NCBI RefSeq assembly: GCF_901538265.1
Contig: NZ_LR593886.1
Location: 1,922,001-1,986,000, forward strand
Direction: 5' to 3'
DNA: 64,000 bases
Source of the DNA: Gemmata massiliana
GTDB lineage: Bacteria; Planctomycetota; Planctomycetia; Gemmatales; Gemmataceae
Part shown: positions 13,303 to 22,806 of the stretch, in pieces
How positions within the stretch are numbered: the stretch's first letter is position 1
How the letters are laid out: every line of letters begins with the position of its first letter
Notes under the pieces: model-generated
What the model was told of the DNA's origin: nothing
The model's database searches: none
Seen by the model: only the letters and a program-made list of their open reading frames with translations
Position numbers and translations under genes: made by a program

Positions 13303-15942
13303 TTATTTATTGAGCGTCTCATCGAGATTGAGCATCATCAGACACACCGCAGTCAGCGCTGCGTGTTCGGTCGCGTCCAACTTTTCGTTGCGGGGAGAAT
13401 CGCCCACCTTCAGGAGCTTGAGGGCCGGAGCGCGGTCCGCTGTGAACAACTTTCGCTGCTTCTCCAGCGCCGCGCCGAGTAACTTCTGTTCGGCCTCGGT
13501 AGGCTTGCGCGAGGTGACGCGCCGGAAGGCGAACGTTAGGCGCTCCGCGTCGGTCGCGCCACCTTTTTCGAGGGCGAGTTGCGCCAGCGCGCGGGCCGCT
13601 TCTACATACGTCGTGTCGTTGAGGGTGACGAGCGCGTGGAGGGGCGTGTTGGTGGTCATGGTCTTTACGCTGCACGTCTGGCGGTTCGCGACATCGAAGA
13701 ACACGGTCGGTCCGATGATCCGGCGCCAGAACACGTGCAGGCTGCGCCGGTACAGTGCTTCTCCCTTATCTTGAACGTAGCGCTTGTAGCCGAACGTTGC
13801 TTCCTCCCAAATGCCCGGCGGCTGGTACGTTTTGACCGGCGCCCCGCCGTAGGTTGGGGTGAGCAAGCCGCTCGCGGCGAGAGCCTGATCGCGGATCATC
13901 CACGACGGTAACCGATAGCACGGGCCGCGCGCGAGGAGCCGATTGTCCGGATCGCGTTCGAGCAACTCTGGTGTGACCTTCGCCGACTGGCGGTAGGTCG
14001 CACTCGTGACGATGAGTCGAATGATGTGCTTGGTGTCCCAGGGTGAAGAACCTACCCCCCGCCCCCCTCCCTGAAGGGAAGGGGGAGAAAGAACCATTGA
14101 ATGAGGACGTAGCCTCAAGCACAGAGGGCGCGCGCGCCTGCTCTCCCTTCCCTTCAGGGAGGGGGGACGGGGGGGTAGGTTGTCTTTGTTCCTCTCCCTT
14201 CGGTGTTAGGGAGGGGTTCTGAAACTCTGCGGCGAGCCAATCCAGGAGTTCCGTGTGACTGGGACGCTCGCCCTGTACTCCGAAATCATCGCTGGTCTTC
14301 ACCAAACCAGTTCCGAAGAACATTTGCCACAAACGGTTCACGGTGACACGGGCCGTGAGCGGGTTGTCTTTCGATACGATCCATTCAGCGAGCGCGAGTC
14401 GGTTCGCGGGGGCGCTCGGGGGAAGTGTCGGGAGACTGGCCGGAGTGCCCGGCGCGACCTTCCCTTCTTTCTTGTCATACGCCCCGCGCGTGAGAATGAA
14501 CGTCTCCCGCACGGCCGGCTGATCGCCCATCACCATCACTTTGGGAAGGGCCGCGCTCGCCGAATCGCGGCTCTGTTTGGCCTTTCGGACCTCGCCGAGC
14601 CGCTTCACGTACTCGGGTTCTTTGTCCTTGTAGTGTTTAGCGAGTTCGTCGTAATTCTGGTCGGCGCGGTCGTTCGGGCCTTTGCGAAGTGCCGATTCAA
14701 TCAATTGCGGCAGCGCGGTTTCGTACTTGCCGTCCTTGTTCTTCACCATCCCGGCTTCGCGGAGTTTCGTCTCGACCGGGACGATCTTCTTCACGAGTTC
14801 GTCGTAAGCGGCTTGCGTGTCTTTTCGCTTTTTCTCCTGCTCGGGTGAGCCAAAATCCATTATGGGAGGGGTTTGGCCGCTCCCGTTTCCGCCGTCGACG
14901 GGCGTCTGGTTGAAGTACGCGAACAGGCTGTAGTAATCCCTCTGCAAGATCGGGTCGAACTTGTGGTCGTGGCACCGGGCGCACCCTACGGTGAGGCCCA
15001 GCTACACCGTGGCGGTCGTTTCCGTTTGGTCGAACACGTACTCGACGCGGTTCTCCTCCGCGATGCGCCCGCCCTCGCCGTTAATCATGTGATTACGATT
15101 GAACGCGGTGGCGAGCAGTTGCTCGCGCGCGGGTTTGGGGAGGTGGTCCCCCGCGAGCTGCCAGACCGTGAACTTGTCGAACGGCAGGTTGTCGTTGTAC
15201 GCCTTCACGACCCAGTCGCGCCACGGCCACATCGTTCGCTCGCCGTCGCCCTGATAGCCGTTGCTGTCCGCGTAACGAGCGGCGTCGAGCCAGTCCCACG
15301 CCATCCGCTCGCCGAATCGCGGCGAGGCGAGCAACCGATCGACTACTTTTTCGTAATCGCTGGGCGAACGGTCTTTCAGAAACGCATCGACCTCTTCGAG
15401 TGTGGGCGGGAGGCCGGTCAGGTCGAGCGTCACGCGGCGGATGAGTCGCTCCTTGTCCGCCTCGGGCGAGGGGTGAGTGCCTCTTTTTCGAGCCGCGCGA
15501 ACACGAATTTGTCGATCGGATTTTGTATCGGATACTTTGTGCTCGGGGGGATCGGGCGCGCGGGTTTGACGAACGACCAGTGGGTGCCCCACGACGCGCC
15601 CTGATCGATCCACTTTTTGAGTGTCGCGACCTGCTCGGGTTTCAGGGGCTTGTTGGCCTTGCGCGGCGGCATCACCTCGCCCGGGTCGGCCGATTCAAGG
15701 CGCTTGACGAACTCGCTTTCGCTGCTCTTGCCGGGCACAATGACCGCGCCCTGTTTCCGCAGCGCGTCTTCCTTCGTGTCGAGGCGCAGATCGCCTTTGC
15801 GCGCCTTTTCGTCCGGTCCGTGGCACTGGAAACAGTGGTTCGACAGGACGGGGAGGACGTCGCGCGCGAAGTCGATCTTCTCTTGTGCGCGAGCGAGTGA
15901 AGCGAGGGCGAGCAGCACGGCCAGCGCGAGGAGATTGCGCAT
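13303..15942 (-). pseudogene. DUF1549/DUF1553 planctomycete cytochrome c (PSCyt1) gene with three lesions
   Basis: The start ATG 15942 gives a signal peptide (NLLALAVLLALASLARAQ), a haem-binding CFQCH domain and the DUF1549 core. Lesion 1 (near 15473): LEKEALTP shifts frame where SPEADKERLIRRVTLDLTG should follow, which fits loss of one base after CCCC. Lesion 2: TAG at 15002-15004 sits in [20 protein letters not shown], where the family has Trp (TGG to TAG). Lesion 3: an inverted-repeat element (14047-14220) inserted after LLDWLAAEF shifts the DUF1553 part ([17 protein letters not shown] to DETLNK) out of frame. An intact protein would be an exported c-type cytochrome-like protein of unknown role paired with DUF1501. 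Three independent lesions rule out function as one polypeptide. Confidence 0.9.
14047..14220. mobile_element. MITE-like inverted-repeat element inside the DUF1553 gene
   Basis: The element has AGAACC/GGTTCT ends and large inner arms of about 40 bases: 14049-14088 (AACCTACCCCCCGCCCCCCT then CCCTGAAGGGAAGGGGGAGA) against the reverse complement of about 14141-14181 (CTCTCCCTTCCCTTCAGGGA then GGGGGGACGGGGGGGTAGGTT). Each arm itself contains a small CCCT-GAA-GGG hairpin. A further CCTCTCCCTTCGG...GGGAGGGG hairpin lies at 14190-14216. It encodes no protein. Its removal rejoins LLDWLAAEF to WDTKHIIRL if about 175 bases are taken out. A 2-base GA flanks both ends and might be a target duplication, but that is too short to be sure. 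Confidence 0.75.
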
Positions 15943-16046
15943 TATTGGGGGTTGAACTGGTGGGGAGGGCGGGTGGGTAGTGCGCAGTATACCCGAGACA
16001 TCCCCGATGTGAACCCCACTCACTCATTAAGGATTGGGCACGAGCG

Positions 16047-17309
16047 TCAACTCAGGATCGCCTCGATGGGCTTGCCCTCACTGCGCGCGAACGTGCGCCC
16101 GATCGGGCTGCGGAGTGTCTTTTCCCAATCGATGCCGAGGGCCTTGAGGACGGTCGCGTGCAGGTCGGCCGCGGCGCGCTTGTCCTTTGGCTCCTTTCCG
16201 CCGGCGGGGTCGCTTTCGCCCACAACGGCACCGCCCTTAATGCCCCCACCCGCCAGCGCCGCGGTGAAGTTGTGGGGCCAGTGGTCGCGGCCCCCGAGCG
16301 CGTTGAGTTGCGGCGTGCGCCCGGACTCACCGACGCACAGCACGATCGTGTCCTTCAGTGTGCCGCGGTTCGTGAGATCGCGAAGCAGCGCCGCGAACGC
16401 GGGGTCGAGTTCGCCCTTTAATCGAGCGGTGATCTCGTGGTTGTTCGCGTGACTGTCCCACCCGGCGAGCGTCACTTCAACGCACCGCACTCCGACTTCG
16501 ATCAACCGCCGCGCGGCCAGGCACCCGCGCCCGAACGGTGTGTCGCCGTATTCCTTGCGAACCGCAGCGGGTTCGCGCGACACGTCGAACGCTTTGAGCT
16601 GGTCGGAACTCATCATCTTGCGAGCGCGGTCCATCGTGTCCTTGTGGCCGGTCGCTTCGACACGTTTTCCGCGCCCCTTTGCGAAGGCTTCCTCCACCAC
16701 TTTGAGGTCTCCGAGGCGCTGCTCGAAGCGCTCCGGGGAAACGTGTGGGGTTACGTCCGGCACGCTGTCCTTTGGGTCGTACACTTTGAACGCATCGAAC
16801 TGGGCGCCGAGCACCCCGCCGCGTGCGGGCCACTCGTTCGGCATGATGGACACGTGCCGGGGAATGTCGACGTTCTTGTTCGGCAGGTCGTGACACACGA
16901 TCGCCCCGAGTGACGGGTGCGTCACGGTCGCGTCGGGGCGGTAGCCGGTTTTCAGCGCGTATGTGCCGCGCTCGTGATCACCCTCTTTGCTCCAGAGTGA
17001 TCGCACCAGCGCGACGTGCTGCATCTGGTCCGCGAGTTGTTCGAGACCGGCCGCGAGCTGCACCCCTTTGACCGAAGTGCTGATCGCTTTGGTGCCAGCG
17101 GCGATGTCCGTTCCCGGCTTCGGGTCGAACGTTTCCAGTTGACTCGGGCCGCCACCCATCCACAGCACGATTACGGATTTTGCAGTGGCGCGTTCCTTCT
17201 CTGCGGCGCGGGCCAGTGCCGTACCTAGCGGTGTGAGCCACGCGAGGGAGGAGGCGCCGGCGGTCGCGATGAAGTGACGGCGATTGAAGTGCGGAAGAAG
17301 CGGGTTCAC
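16047..17309 (-). CDS. DUF1501 family Tat-exported sulfatase-like protein
   Basis: 420 residues, intact. The Tat signal NRRHFIATAGASSLAWLTP is at residues 9-27. The body shows SVIVLWMGGGPSQLETFDPK, HERGTYALKTGYRP, LAGWDSHANNHE, CVGESGRTPQLN and GRDHWPHNF, the pattern of DUF1501 proteins with an alkaline-phosphatase-like fold. Such proteins are exported and co-occur with DUF1549/DUF1553 cytochromes; the enzymatic role is not established. It lies 104 bases upstream of the broken DUF1549/1553 gene on the same strand and is the only intact member of this three-gene group. Start ATG 17309 places the twin arginines at the expected distance. Confidence 0.92.
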   Translation of the reverse strand: MNPLLPHFNRRHFIATAGASSLAWLTPLGTALARAAEKERATAKSVIVLWMGGGPSQLETFDPKPGTDIAAGTKAISTSVKGVQLAAGLEQLADQMQHVALVRSLWSKEGDHERGTYALKTGYRPDATVTHPSLGAIVCHDLPNKNVDIPRHVSIMPNEWPARGGVLGAQFDAFKVYDPKDSVPDVTPHVSPERFEQRLGDLKVVEEAFAKGRGKRVEATGHKDTMDRARKMMSSDQLKAFDVSREPAAVRKEYGDTPFGRGCLAARRLIEVGVRCVEVTLAGWDSHANNHEITARLKGELDPAFAALLRDLTNRGTLKDTIVLCVGESGRTPQLNALGGRDHWPHNFTAALAGGGIKGGAVVGESDPAGGKEPKDKRAAADLHATVLKALGIDWEKTLRSPIGRTFARSEGKPIEAILS

Positions 17310-17469
17310 GGTGATTCCGCCGACGAGATCGGACCAGATTTACTGGCAAATGTAGCACAGTGAAGAGATCTACCTGGAGATCGCGGGGTGAGTTTCAGAG
17401 AGTTGGAGATAGGTACGTGCGTCAACGGGCACGAATTGTGTCCGCGGTGGAGGCGCCTTCAAAGTAGTG

Positions 17470-17961
17470 TTAGTCCACGAAGTATCGCCGTTCCGAATCT
17501 TTCTTGATTTTAAAGCTCTTAAGCAACGGCACGATGCCCCCTTGGTACACCGATCGCTTCCACCGCTCGCCCGTCGATTCTGTGTCGAAATTCAGTTCCG
17601 AAACCATGAGATCTGCGATTTGCTTGACGTTCAGACGGCCGTGCTTTTTCAGCAACTGGACCACGCCGTCTCGGAGGCTGATCGGGTTCGCTTTTCTCCT
17701 GGCCCGACCTTTAATCCCCCGGTCTTCTTGGATTCTTAGAATTCGCTTTTGTGCGTGATTGAGGATTCCTGCGAAAAAATTGAAGAATTCTTCATCTTTC
17801 ATTGACTTGTAGTTGGCATCATCCTCGGCCATTTTAACAGTACCGTTACCGATACGGGCTTTGGCTTCCTTGCTTAGTTCGCACATAAGCCCCAGGGCTT
17901 CCCACTCGGTCTGTTGGTGTAGTCGCATTCCAGCTCTCGCTACTACCAAATCGTTTAACAT
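17470..17961 (-). CDS. Hypothetical protein with predicted C-terminal winged-helix region
   Basis: 163 residues. The C-terminal half (about residues 95-160) has SLRDGVVQLLKKHGRLNVKQIADLMV followed by a strand-rich end LLKSFKIKKDSERRYFVD, which has the shape of a winged helix-turn-helix. The N-terminal half is helical and charged. I do not recognise the family. Base composition is lower in GC than nearby genes, as for the PIN remnant, which suggests acquired DNA. The start is uncertain: ATG 17961 has no clear ribosome binding site and an internal ATG at 17928 (MRLHQQTEW) is possible. The gene is isolated. Confidence 0.6.
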   Translation of the reverse strand: MLNDLVVARAGMRLHQQTEWEALGLMCELSKEAKARIGNGTVKMAEDDANYKSMKDEEFFNFFAGILNHAQKRILRIQEDRGIKGRARRKANPISLRDGVVQLLKKHGRLNVKQIADLMVSELNFDTESTGERWKRSVYQGGIVPLLKSFKIKKDSERRYFVD

Positions 17962-18302
17962 TATAGGTGACGCGCATTCTAATTTGCAAGCACCAATGCT
18001 TACCGCGAAATTACTGAATGCTTACACCGGTTTTGCGTCCGTTAAAGTTGCCAACTGGTTGCTTTCACAATTTGGTTGCGAATTCATTAGCGGAGGTGTT
18101 GAGGGTTAATTTGGGCAGTTCGTGAAGGGGATGATCCATTATCAAACAGACATTGATCGGCGTGCCGGCACGCTTCATAACACGCGATCCGGGCTAACCT
18201 TCGGGAGAGTGAGCGTTTATTTGGGAGAGGTGACGCGAGTTCGGAAATGATCACACTGTCTTGTATTCGCTGTGCGCTGTCGATGATTCGTGAAAATATG
18301 AG
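17962..18302. other. Low-GC intergenic region with a 14-bp palindrome
   Basis: No convincing gene is seen in these 341 bases. A perfect palindrome GCGTGCCGGCACGC occupies 18160-18173 and could be a protein-binding site. The composition is AT-richer than the window average. Confidence 0.4.
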
Positions 18303-18611
18303 TTATACTCGGTCGATCGAACAACGCCCCCGAATTCTTCGTACCAACTCGGCCTCGGCCGGGTTTTGTGTGCGTTTCCCGCCGACTCGTTGGAAGAGGG
18401 ACAGGATCTCTTTTCCGGTCAAGTGGACCTTGTTCCCGTATTCGTGCAGGGCCGCGTGGATCGCGTGGCGGAAGGAAATGAGGTCTCGGTGACCCGCCTC
18501 GAACACAGCTTTCGCGAGTTCGGGCTTGGCGTGTTCCCAGGTTTCCAGCGCCTCGGAACACGCTTCCGCGGCTTTGCGAATGGCACTTCCTACTGCATTC
18601 GTCCTTTTCAT
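18303..18611 (-). CDS. Small hypothetical helical protein
   Basis: 102 residues, charged and predicted helical (IRKAAEACSEALETWEHAKP, FRHAIHAALHEYGNKVHLTG), with a basic Arg-rich C-terminus. No family recognised, no signal peptide, no membrane span. GGGGAACC precedes ATG 18611 by several bases. A longer frame (18217-18681) overlaps it in another register but has poorer, Arg/Pro-rich composition, so this frame is preferred. Together with 17470-17961 it forms a low-GC pocket. Confidence 0.5.
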   Translation of the reverse strand: MKRTNAVGSAIRKAAEACSEALETWEHAKPELAKAVFEAGHRDLISFRHAIHAALHEYGNKVHLTGKEILSLFQRVGGKRTQNPAEAELVRRIRGRCSIDRV

Positions 18612-18841
18612 GTTTTGGGGTTCCCCGTTTTCGCAGGGGCGAGGTTACCTTATCGCCTGTTGCGCTACTCGGGTTAACCATAGAGTTTTAACAATTTTGC
18701 CGCTGCGAAATGACAACGGTGGTAACCCGCAATTACAGTAGCTGGGTAAAGTGCGCGATGTGTTGATCGGATAATGATGTTTGTTGGCGAAAGCTGTGAT
18801 AAGAAATGAGCGATTTGGTCGTTTTGGCGCGAAGTTGCCTG

Positions 18842-20467
18842 TCATTTGTTCCAGCTCAACTCGGTTGAGTTGAACAGCACCCAGTACAGGTCCGCGAGTA
18901 GGCGCTTTCGTTCGTCGCCGGTGGCGTTGGTGAGTTTCTCTGTGAAGTGCTCCGTTTCCTTTTGTGTGGGGCGGCGCGTTAGTACGGCCAGGTACGCGGT
19001 TTCAACGGCCGCGGCGTCGTTGGGGGCGAACAGCGCGATCTGCGTGGACGCGCTGAGGAGCTCGTCCTTTGCTTTGCCGTCCACAAGATCGCCGTTCATC
19101 ATCAGGAGGCGCTGCGGGATGGTGCCGTGTGCCCGCGCGAACTCGTCGTCGTCCGCGTCGCCGTAACGCTTGACGAAGTCCCGCTCGTTGAAGTACCGCG
19201 TGGCCCGCACGAAGATGTGCGATTGCTGGTTGATCGTTTTCACGCTTGCGGCCTGAATCACGTTACCGATCACTTGTTCCGGGCGCAACCGCGTAAGTGG
19301 GAACACGGCCCAGGAGTCGTCGTGTGTGTCCGTGATCTCGAACTCGGCCGCGCTGTCGAGCTGGAACACTTCCGTGGACGCGATGAGTAGAATCAGTCGG
19401 CGCAGGTCGTGATTGTGGGCGGCGAAGTCGTCCGCCAGAATGCGCAACGCGGGCGGGATCTGCTCGGCGCTCATCTCATCGAGCGTTTGCGCTTCAACTC
19501 GTCGCAGGAGCGGGCGGCCGAACATCATGGCCCACACGCGGTTCACCGCGGCGCGGGCGAAGTAGACGTTACTCGGATCGGTGACCCACGACGCGAGGCG
19601 CTCGCGCCGCGTCCCGTGCTCCGGGAGCAGTTCGGGCGCGAACGGCACCGACGGGGCGATCTCGTGCGTTCCGCCCGCCACGCGGTCCTCGAACTCGTAC
19701 TCGCCTTTGTTCGAGTCCGCGATGTTCGTGACCGCGTGCTTCGTTTGGCCGAAGAACGCGGCGAGAGCCTGGAAGTGCGTTTGCTTCCACGCGGGCTCCA
19801 GGAAGTGGTCGTGGCACTGGGCGCAATCGATGCGGAGTCCGAGGAACGCGCGCGTCACGCGGATCGCGAGCTTCTCGGCGTCCGGTGCCTTCTTGTTCTC
19901 GTCGAACGTCGCCGCGATGAAGTTGACGGCGGGCGCGTCCGTGTTCAGCCCCTGAGCCGAGATCATTTGCCGCACGATTTCGGCATACGACGTGTTCTTA
20001 AAAAGTTCGTCGCCGAGCCACGAGATGTATCGGCGCTTGCGGTACGTGAGGAGCGGGCCGTCCTCGGTGCCGACGAAGGCTCGAGCGAGTCGGTCCGCGA
20101 AGTAGTCCGCGAACCGGCGGTCGCGGAGCAGGTGATTCGCCCAACCGTCGAGCCGTTTTTCGGGCGGTTGTAACTCGAACTGGCGAATCTCTTCTAGCGA
20201 CGGAACGCTACCCGTTAGTGCGAGTGACAGCCGGCGCGCGACTGCGAGGTCGTTCGCACGCGGCGCGGAGTGAATTTGCTTCTCGGCCCAATCTTCGCGG
20301 AACGAGTGATCGACTCGACTGACGACTGTGCGGAAATCATCCTGTTCTGTGTGGGCCGAGTCGAACTTGATCTTGCGCGATTCGGTGTACAGCGGGAACA
20401 GGCTTGCTCGCAGCGCGAACGCCGCTCCCGTCACAAGCGCAATGAAAAGAAGATTGCGGCCCCACAT
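18842..20467 (-). CDS. DUF1549/DUF1553 domain protein (planctomycete cytochrome c-like)
   Basis: 541 residues, intact. One N-terminal membrane anchor or signal (NLLFIALVTGAAFALRASLF). The DUF1549 part (LSLALTGSVPSLEEIRQF through IDCAQCHDHFLEPAW) contains one CxxCH haem-type motif near residue 225. The DUF1553 part (RRERLASWVTDPSNVYFARA, RVWAMMFGRP, LILLIASTEVFQ) follows. It lacks the extra N-terminal CxxCH domain seen in the broken paralog at 13303-15942, so it is a shorter family member. Function is unknown; exported or membrane-anchored. No DUF1501 partner lies directly beside it. A divergent membrane-protein gene starts 127 bases away. Confidence 0.9.
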   Translation of the reverse strand: MWGRNLLFIALVTGAAFALRASLFPLYTESRKIKFDSAHTEQDDFRTVVSRVDHSFREDWAEKQIHSAPRANDLAVARRLSLALTGSVPSLEEIRQFELQPPEKRLDGWANHLLRDRRFADYFADRLARAFVGTEDGPLLTYRKRRYISWLGDELFKNTSYAEIVRQMISAQGLNTDAPAVNFIAATFDENKKAPDAEKLAIRVTRAFLGLRIDCAQCHDHFLEPAWKQTHFQALAAFFGQTKHAVTNIADSNKGEYEFEDRVAGGTHEIAPSVPFAPELLPEHGTRRERLASWVTDPSNVYFARAAVNRVWAMMFGRPLLRRVEAQTLDEMSAEQIPPALRILADDFAAHNHDLRRLILLIASTEVFQLDSAAEFEITDTHDDSWAVFPLTRLRPEQVIGNVIQAASVKTINQQSHIFVRATRYFNERDFVKRYGDADDDEFARAHGTIPQRLLMMNGDLVDGKAKDELLSASTQIALFAPNDAAAVETAYLAVLTRRPTQKETEHFTEKLTNATGDERKRLLADLYWVLFNSTELSWNK

Positions 20468-20594
20468 GGGTGCGATTCCGGTGGATGAAGACTCGCACGC
20501 ACATACCCCGGCCTGCCGCGCCGCGTTTCACGAAACCGCGAGCTACCTTGAAGGGTAGCACGAATATCACACACCGCTCCACTCCGTGCGAATC

Positions 20595-21782
20595 ATGGCC
20601 AGTGCCGCAATACCCGTCGCGCCTCCCCTTCTGGTCGAACCGGACTTCGAGGGCGAAGTTCCGGTCGTGATGCCGGTCCCGCCGAAGAACCTGCTTCAGC
20701 GTGCGCTCGGTTCGGTCGGTTCCGCAGTGGGGTGGACTTTCGGAGTCGCGGCGCTGTTTCTGGGGCTGTCCGTGTTGGCCGCGATCCCGCTCGGTCAGTT
20801 CCTCGCGCTCGGATACTTGCTCGAAGCGAGTGGGCGCGTCGCGCGCACCGGGCGCGTCCGCGACGGCTTCATTGGAGTGCGCACCGCAGCTCTGTTCGGG
20901 GGCGCCGCGCTCGCGTGTGCGCTGATGTGGCTGCCGCTGTACTTCATGTCGCTCCAGGCCGAAGCCGCCCGCATTATCGACCCCAGTGGGCGGCTCGCGC
21001 GGCGGTGGGAAGTCGGCCTTACCGTACTCGCAGTGGCGTTCGCGCTGCACGCAGCGGGGGCGTTGCTCCGCGGCGGGCGAATCCGGCACTTTTTGAACCC
21101 GATTAACGTTCCGTGGCTCGCGTACCGTGCGTGCCGCGGGGGACTGTACGCCGAAGCACGCGACCGGGTTTGGAACACCGCCGTCGGGTTGCGGGTGCCG
21201 TACTATTTCTGGCTCGGTGTGCGCGGGTTCGCTGGGGCATTCCTGTGGCTCGCGTTCCCGCTCTTGCTGCTCGGGTTGGGGCACCGGTACTGGTTCGTGG
21301 GTGTGATGGGTGCGGGATTGTTGGCGTGCGTGGTGCTGTACGTGCCGTTCATGCAGGTGCGGTTCGCACGCACGCACCGGTTCCGGGCGTTCTTCGAGGT
21401 ACTCAAGGTCCGACAGGTGTACCGGCGCGCCCCGCTCGCGTTCGCGCTCGCGTTGTGGGTTCACCTGCTGTTCGCGATGCCGCTCTACTTGCTCAAGATC
21501 GAACTGATTCCGCGTGATCTGGTGTTTCTCGAAGGGTTGGTTTTCCTGCTCTTCATCTTCCCGGCGCGGGTGCTCGGTGGTTGGGCCTATGCTCGCGGTG
21601 CCCGCCGACCAGAACCGCGGTTCTGGCTCGCACGCTGGGCCGGGCGATTCGCGGTGATTCCCGTCGTGCTGGCGTATGTGTTCGCCGTGTGGGTTTCGCA
21701 GCACATCGGCTGGCAGGGCGTGTCGACGCTGTACGAACAGCACGCTTTTTTGCTGCCGGTTCCGTTCGTGGCGTGGAAGTGA
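20595..21782 (+). CDS. Multi-span membrane protein of unknown function
   Basis: 395 residues from ATG 20595 (a GTG at 20586 would add three residues). A 45-residue soluble N-terminus is followed by several hydrophobic spans: WTFGVAALFLGLSVLAAIPL, AALFGGAALACALMWLPLYF, a pair around GAFLWLAFPLLLLGLG and VGVMGAGLLACVVLYVPF, and later LAFALALWVHLLFAMPLYLL, FLEGLVFLLFIFPARV and FAVIPVVLAYVFAVWV. No catalytic motif is visible. The layout recalls DUF4013-like planctomycete membrane proteins, but I cannot confirm this. It converges on the DUF58 gene with a 17-base gap. Confidence 0.75.
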   Translation: MASAAIPVAPPLLVEPDFEGEVPVVMPVPPKNLLQRALGSVGSAVGWTFGVAALFLGLSVLAAIPLGQFLALGYLLEASGRVARTGRVRDGFIGVRTAALFGGAALACALMWLPLYFMSLQAEAARIIDPSGRLARRWEVGLTVLAVAFALHAAGALLRGGRIRHFLNPINVPWLAYRACRGGLYAEARDRVWNTAVGLRVPYYFWLGVRGFAGAFLWLAFPLLLLGLGHRYWFVGVMGAGLLACVVLYVPFMQVRFARTHRFRAFFEVLKVRQVYRRAPLAFALALWVHLLFAMPLYLLKIELIPRDLVFLEGLVFLLFIFPARVLGGWAYARGARRPEPRFWLARWAGRFAVIPVVLAYVFAVWVSQHIGWQGVSTLYEQHAFLLPVPFVAWK

Positions 21783-21799
21783 TTCCCGGACCGTCGGCG

Positions 21800-22681
21800 T
21801 TACCGCCCGTGGCGCTTTTGGAGGTACGCGGCGAGGTCGTGGCCGAGGTCCGCGTCGGTGCGGAGCCGGACGTAGTCGATTTCGAGCCTCCGGCACCCGG
21901 TTTCGATCGCGTCGATGTGGTCGTGAAGTGCTTTCAGGTAACTGTCGCGGATGCCGGACGGATCAGTGAGGATTTCTGGTAACCCTTCGAGCCCGCGGAA
22001 CAGCGTGGTCTGCCGGAACGGGAAGTCGAGTTCGGCCGCGTCGAGCGTGTGGAAGAGGATCACTTCGTGTTTCTGATAGCGCAGGTGCTGGAGCGCGGCG
22101 AGAATGTCGGGCACGTCGTCGAGTAGGTCGCTGAACAGAAATACGACCCCTCGGCGCCCGGTGCGCCCGGCCAGTTCGTCCACGCCGCGTGCGATCCCGT
22201 CTCCACCGGGAAACGGTCCGCTGCTCATGACGCGGCACGCTTCCCGGAGCTGGTTCATCTGACCGGACGGTCGAAGGAACGCGCGCACGCCGTTCGCGAC
22301 CAGACTGAGGCCCACCGTGTCGGCTTGTTGGAGCACGAGGTACGCCATCGCCGCCGCCGCGGTGGACGCGAGGTCGTACTTCGTGCGGGTACCGGAGCCG
22401 TAACCCATTGACTCGCTCGCGTCCACGACGAGCCACGCGACGAGGTTAGTTTCCTGCTCGTACTGCTTGAGGAAGTAACGCTTGGTGCGCGCGTACACGG
22501 CCCAATCGATGTGCTTCACGTCGTCGCCGGGGGCGTACTCGCGGTGCTGGGCGAATTCGACGGCCAAACCCTGACGTGGGCTGCGGTGCTTGCCCGCGAG
22601 GTAGCCCTCCACCGCGAGTCGCGCCTCCAGTTCGAGGCGGTCGATGCGCGAGAGTACGGTGGGGTCGAGGGGGTTCGTCAC
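21800..22681 (-). CDS. DUF58 domain protein (VWA-like)
   Basis: 293 residues. The DUF58 signature EFAQHREYAPGDDVKHIDW is at residues 42-60. A von Willebrand A-like metal site, VVDASESMG, starts with Asp87. Later VFLFSDLLDD provides the second VWA strand. Such proteins work with MoxR-type AAA+ ATPases, probably in assembling or metallating partner proteins; the direct substrate is unknown. The expected moxR partner lies upstream on the same strand but is separated by the BBP7 barrel gene. Start ATG 22681. No membrane span, so it should be cytoplasmic. Confidence 0.92.
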   Translation of the reverse strand: MTNPLDPTVLSRIDRLELEARLAVEGYLAGKHRSPRQGLAVEFAQHREYAPGDDVKHIDWAVYARTKRYFLKQYEQETNLVAWLVVDASESMGYGSGTRTKYDLASTAAAAMAYLVLQQADTVGLSLVANGVRAFLRPSGQMNQLREACRVMSSGPFPGGDGIARGVDELAGRTGRRGVVFLFSDLLDDVPDILAALQHLRYQKHEVILFHTLDAAELDFPFRQTTLFRGLEGLPEILTDPSGIRDSYLKALHDHIDAIETGCRRLEIDYVRLRTDADLGHDLAAYLQKRHGR

Positions 22682-22806
22682 GGTGGTGTCGCTTGGTGCC
22701 CGGATTGCGTTCGTGGAGCTTATGATACCGCAACGCGGGGCGAGCGTGTTGCGGCGAACGCAATGTCTCTTTCACCAGCGCGTTTGACGCGGCGACGGGC
22801 TTATCA

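Noticed and set aside
11841..15942. Idea that the broken genes are only sequencing errors
   Set aside because: Lesions include a 175-base insertion, a deletion of about 26 bases and a clean base substitution to TAG. Homopolymer error could explain only the one-base loss near 15473.
18217..18681. 154-codon frame overlapping the small gene at 18303-18611
   Set aside because: Arg/Pro/Ser-rich without helix pattern; the 102-codon frame in another register has better composition.
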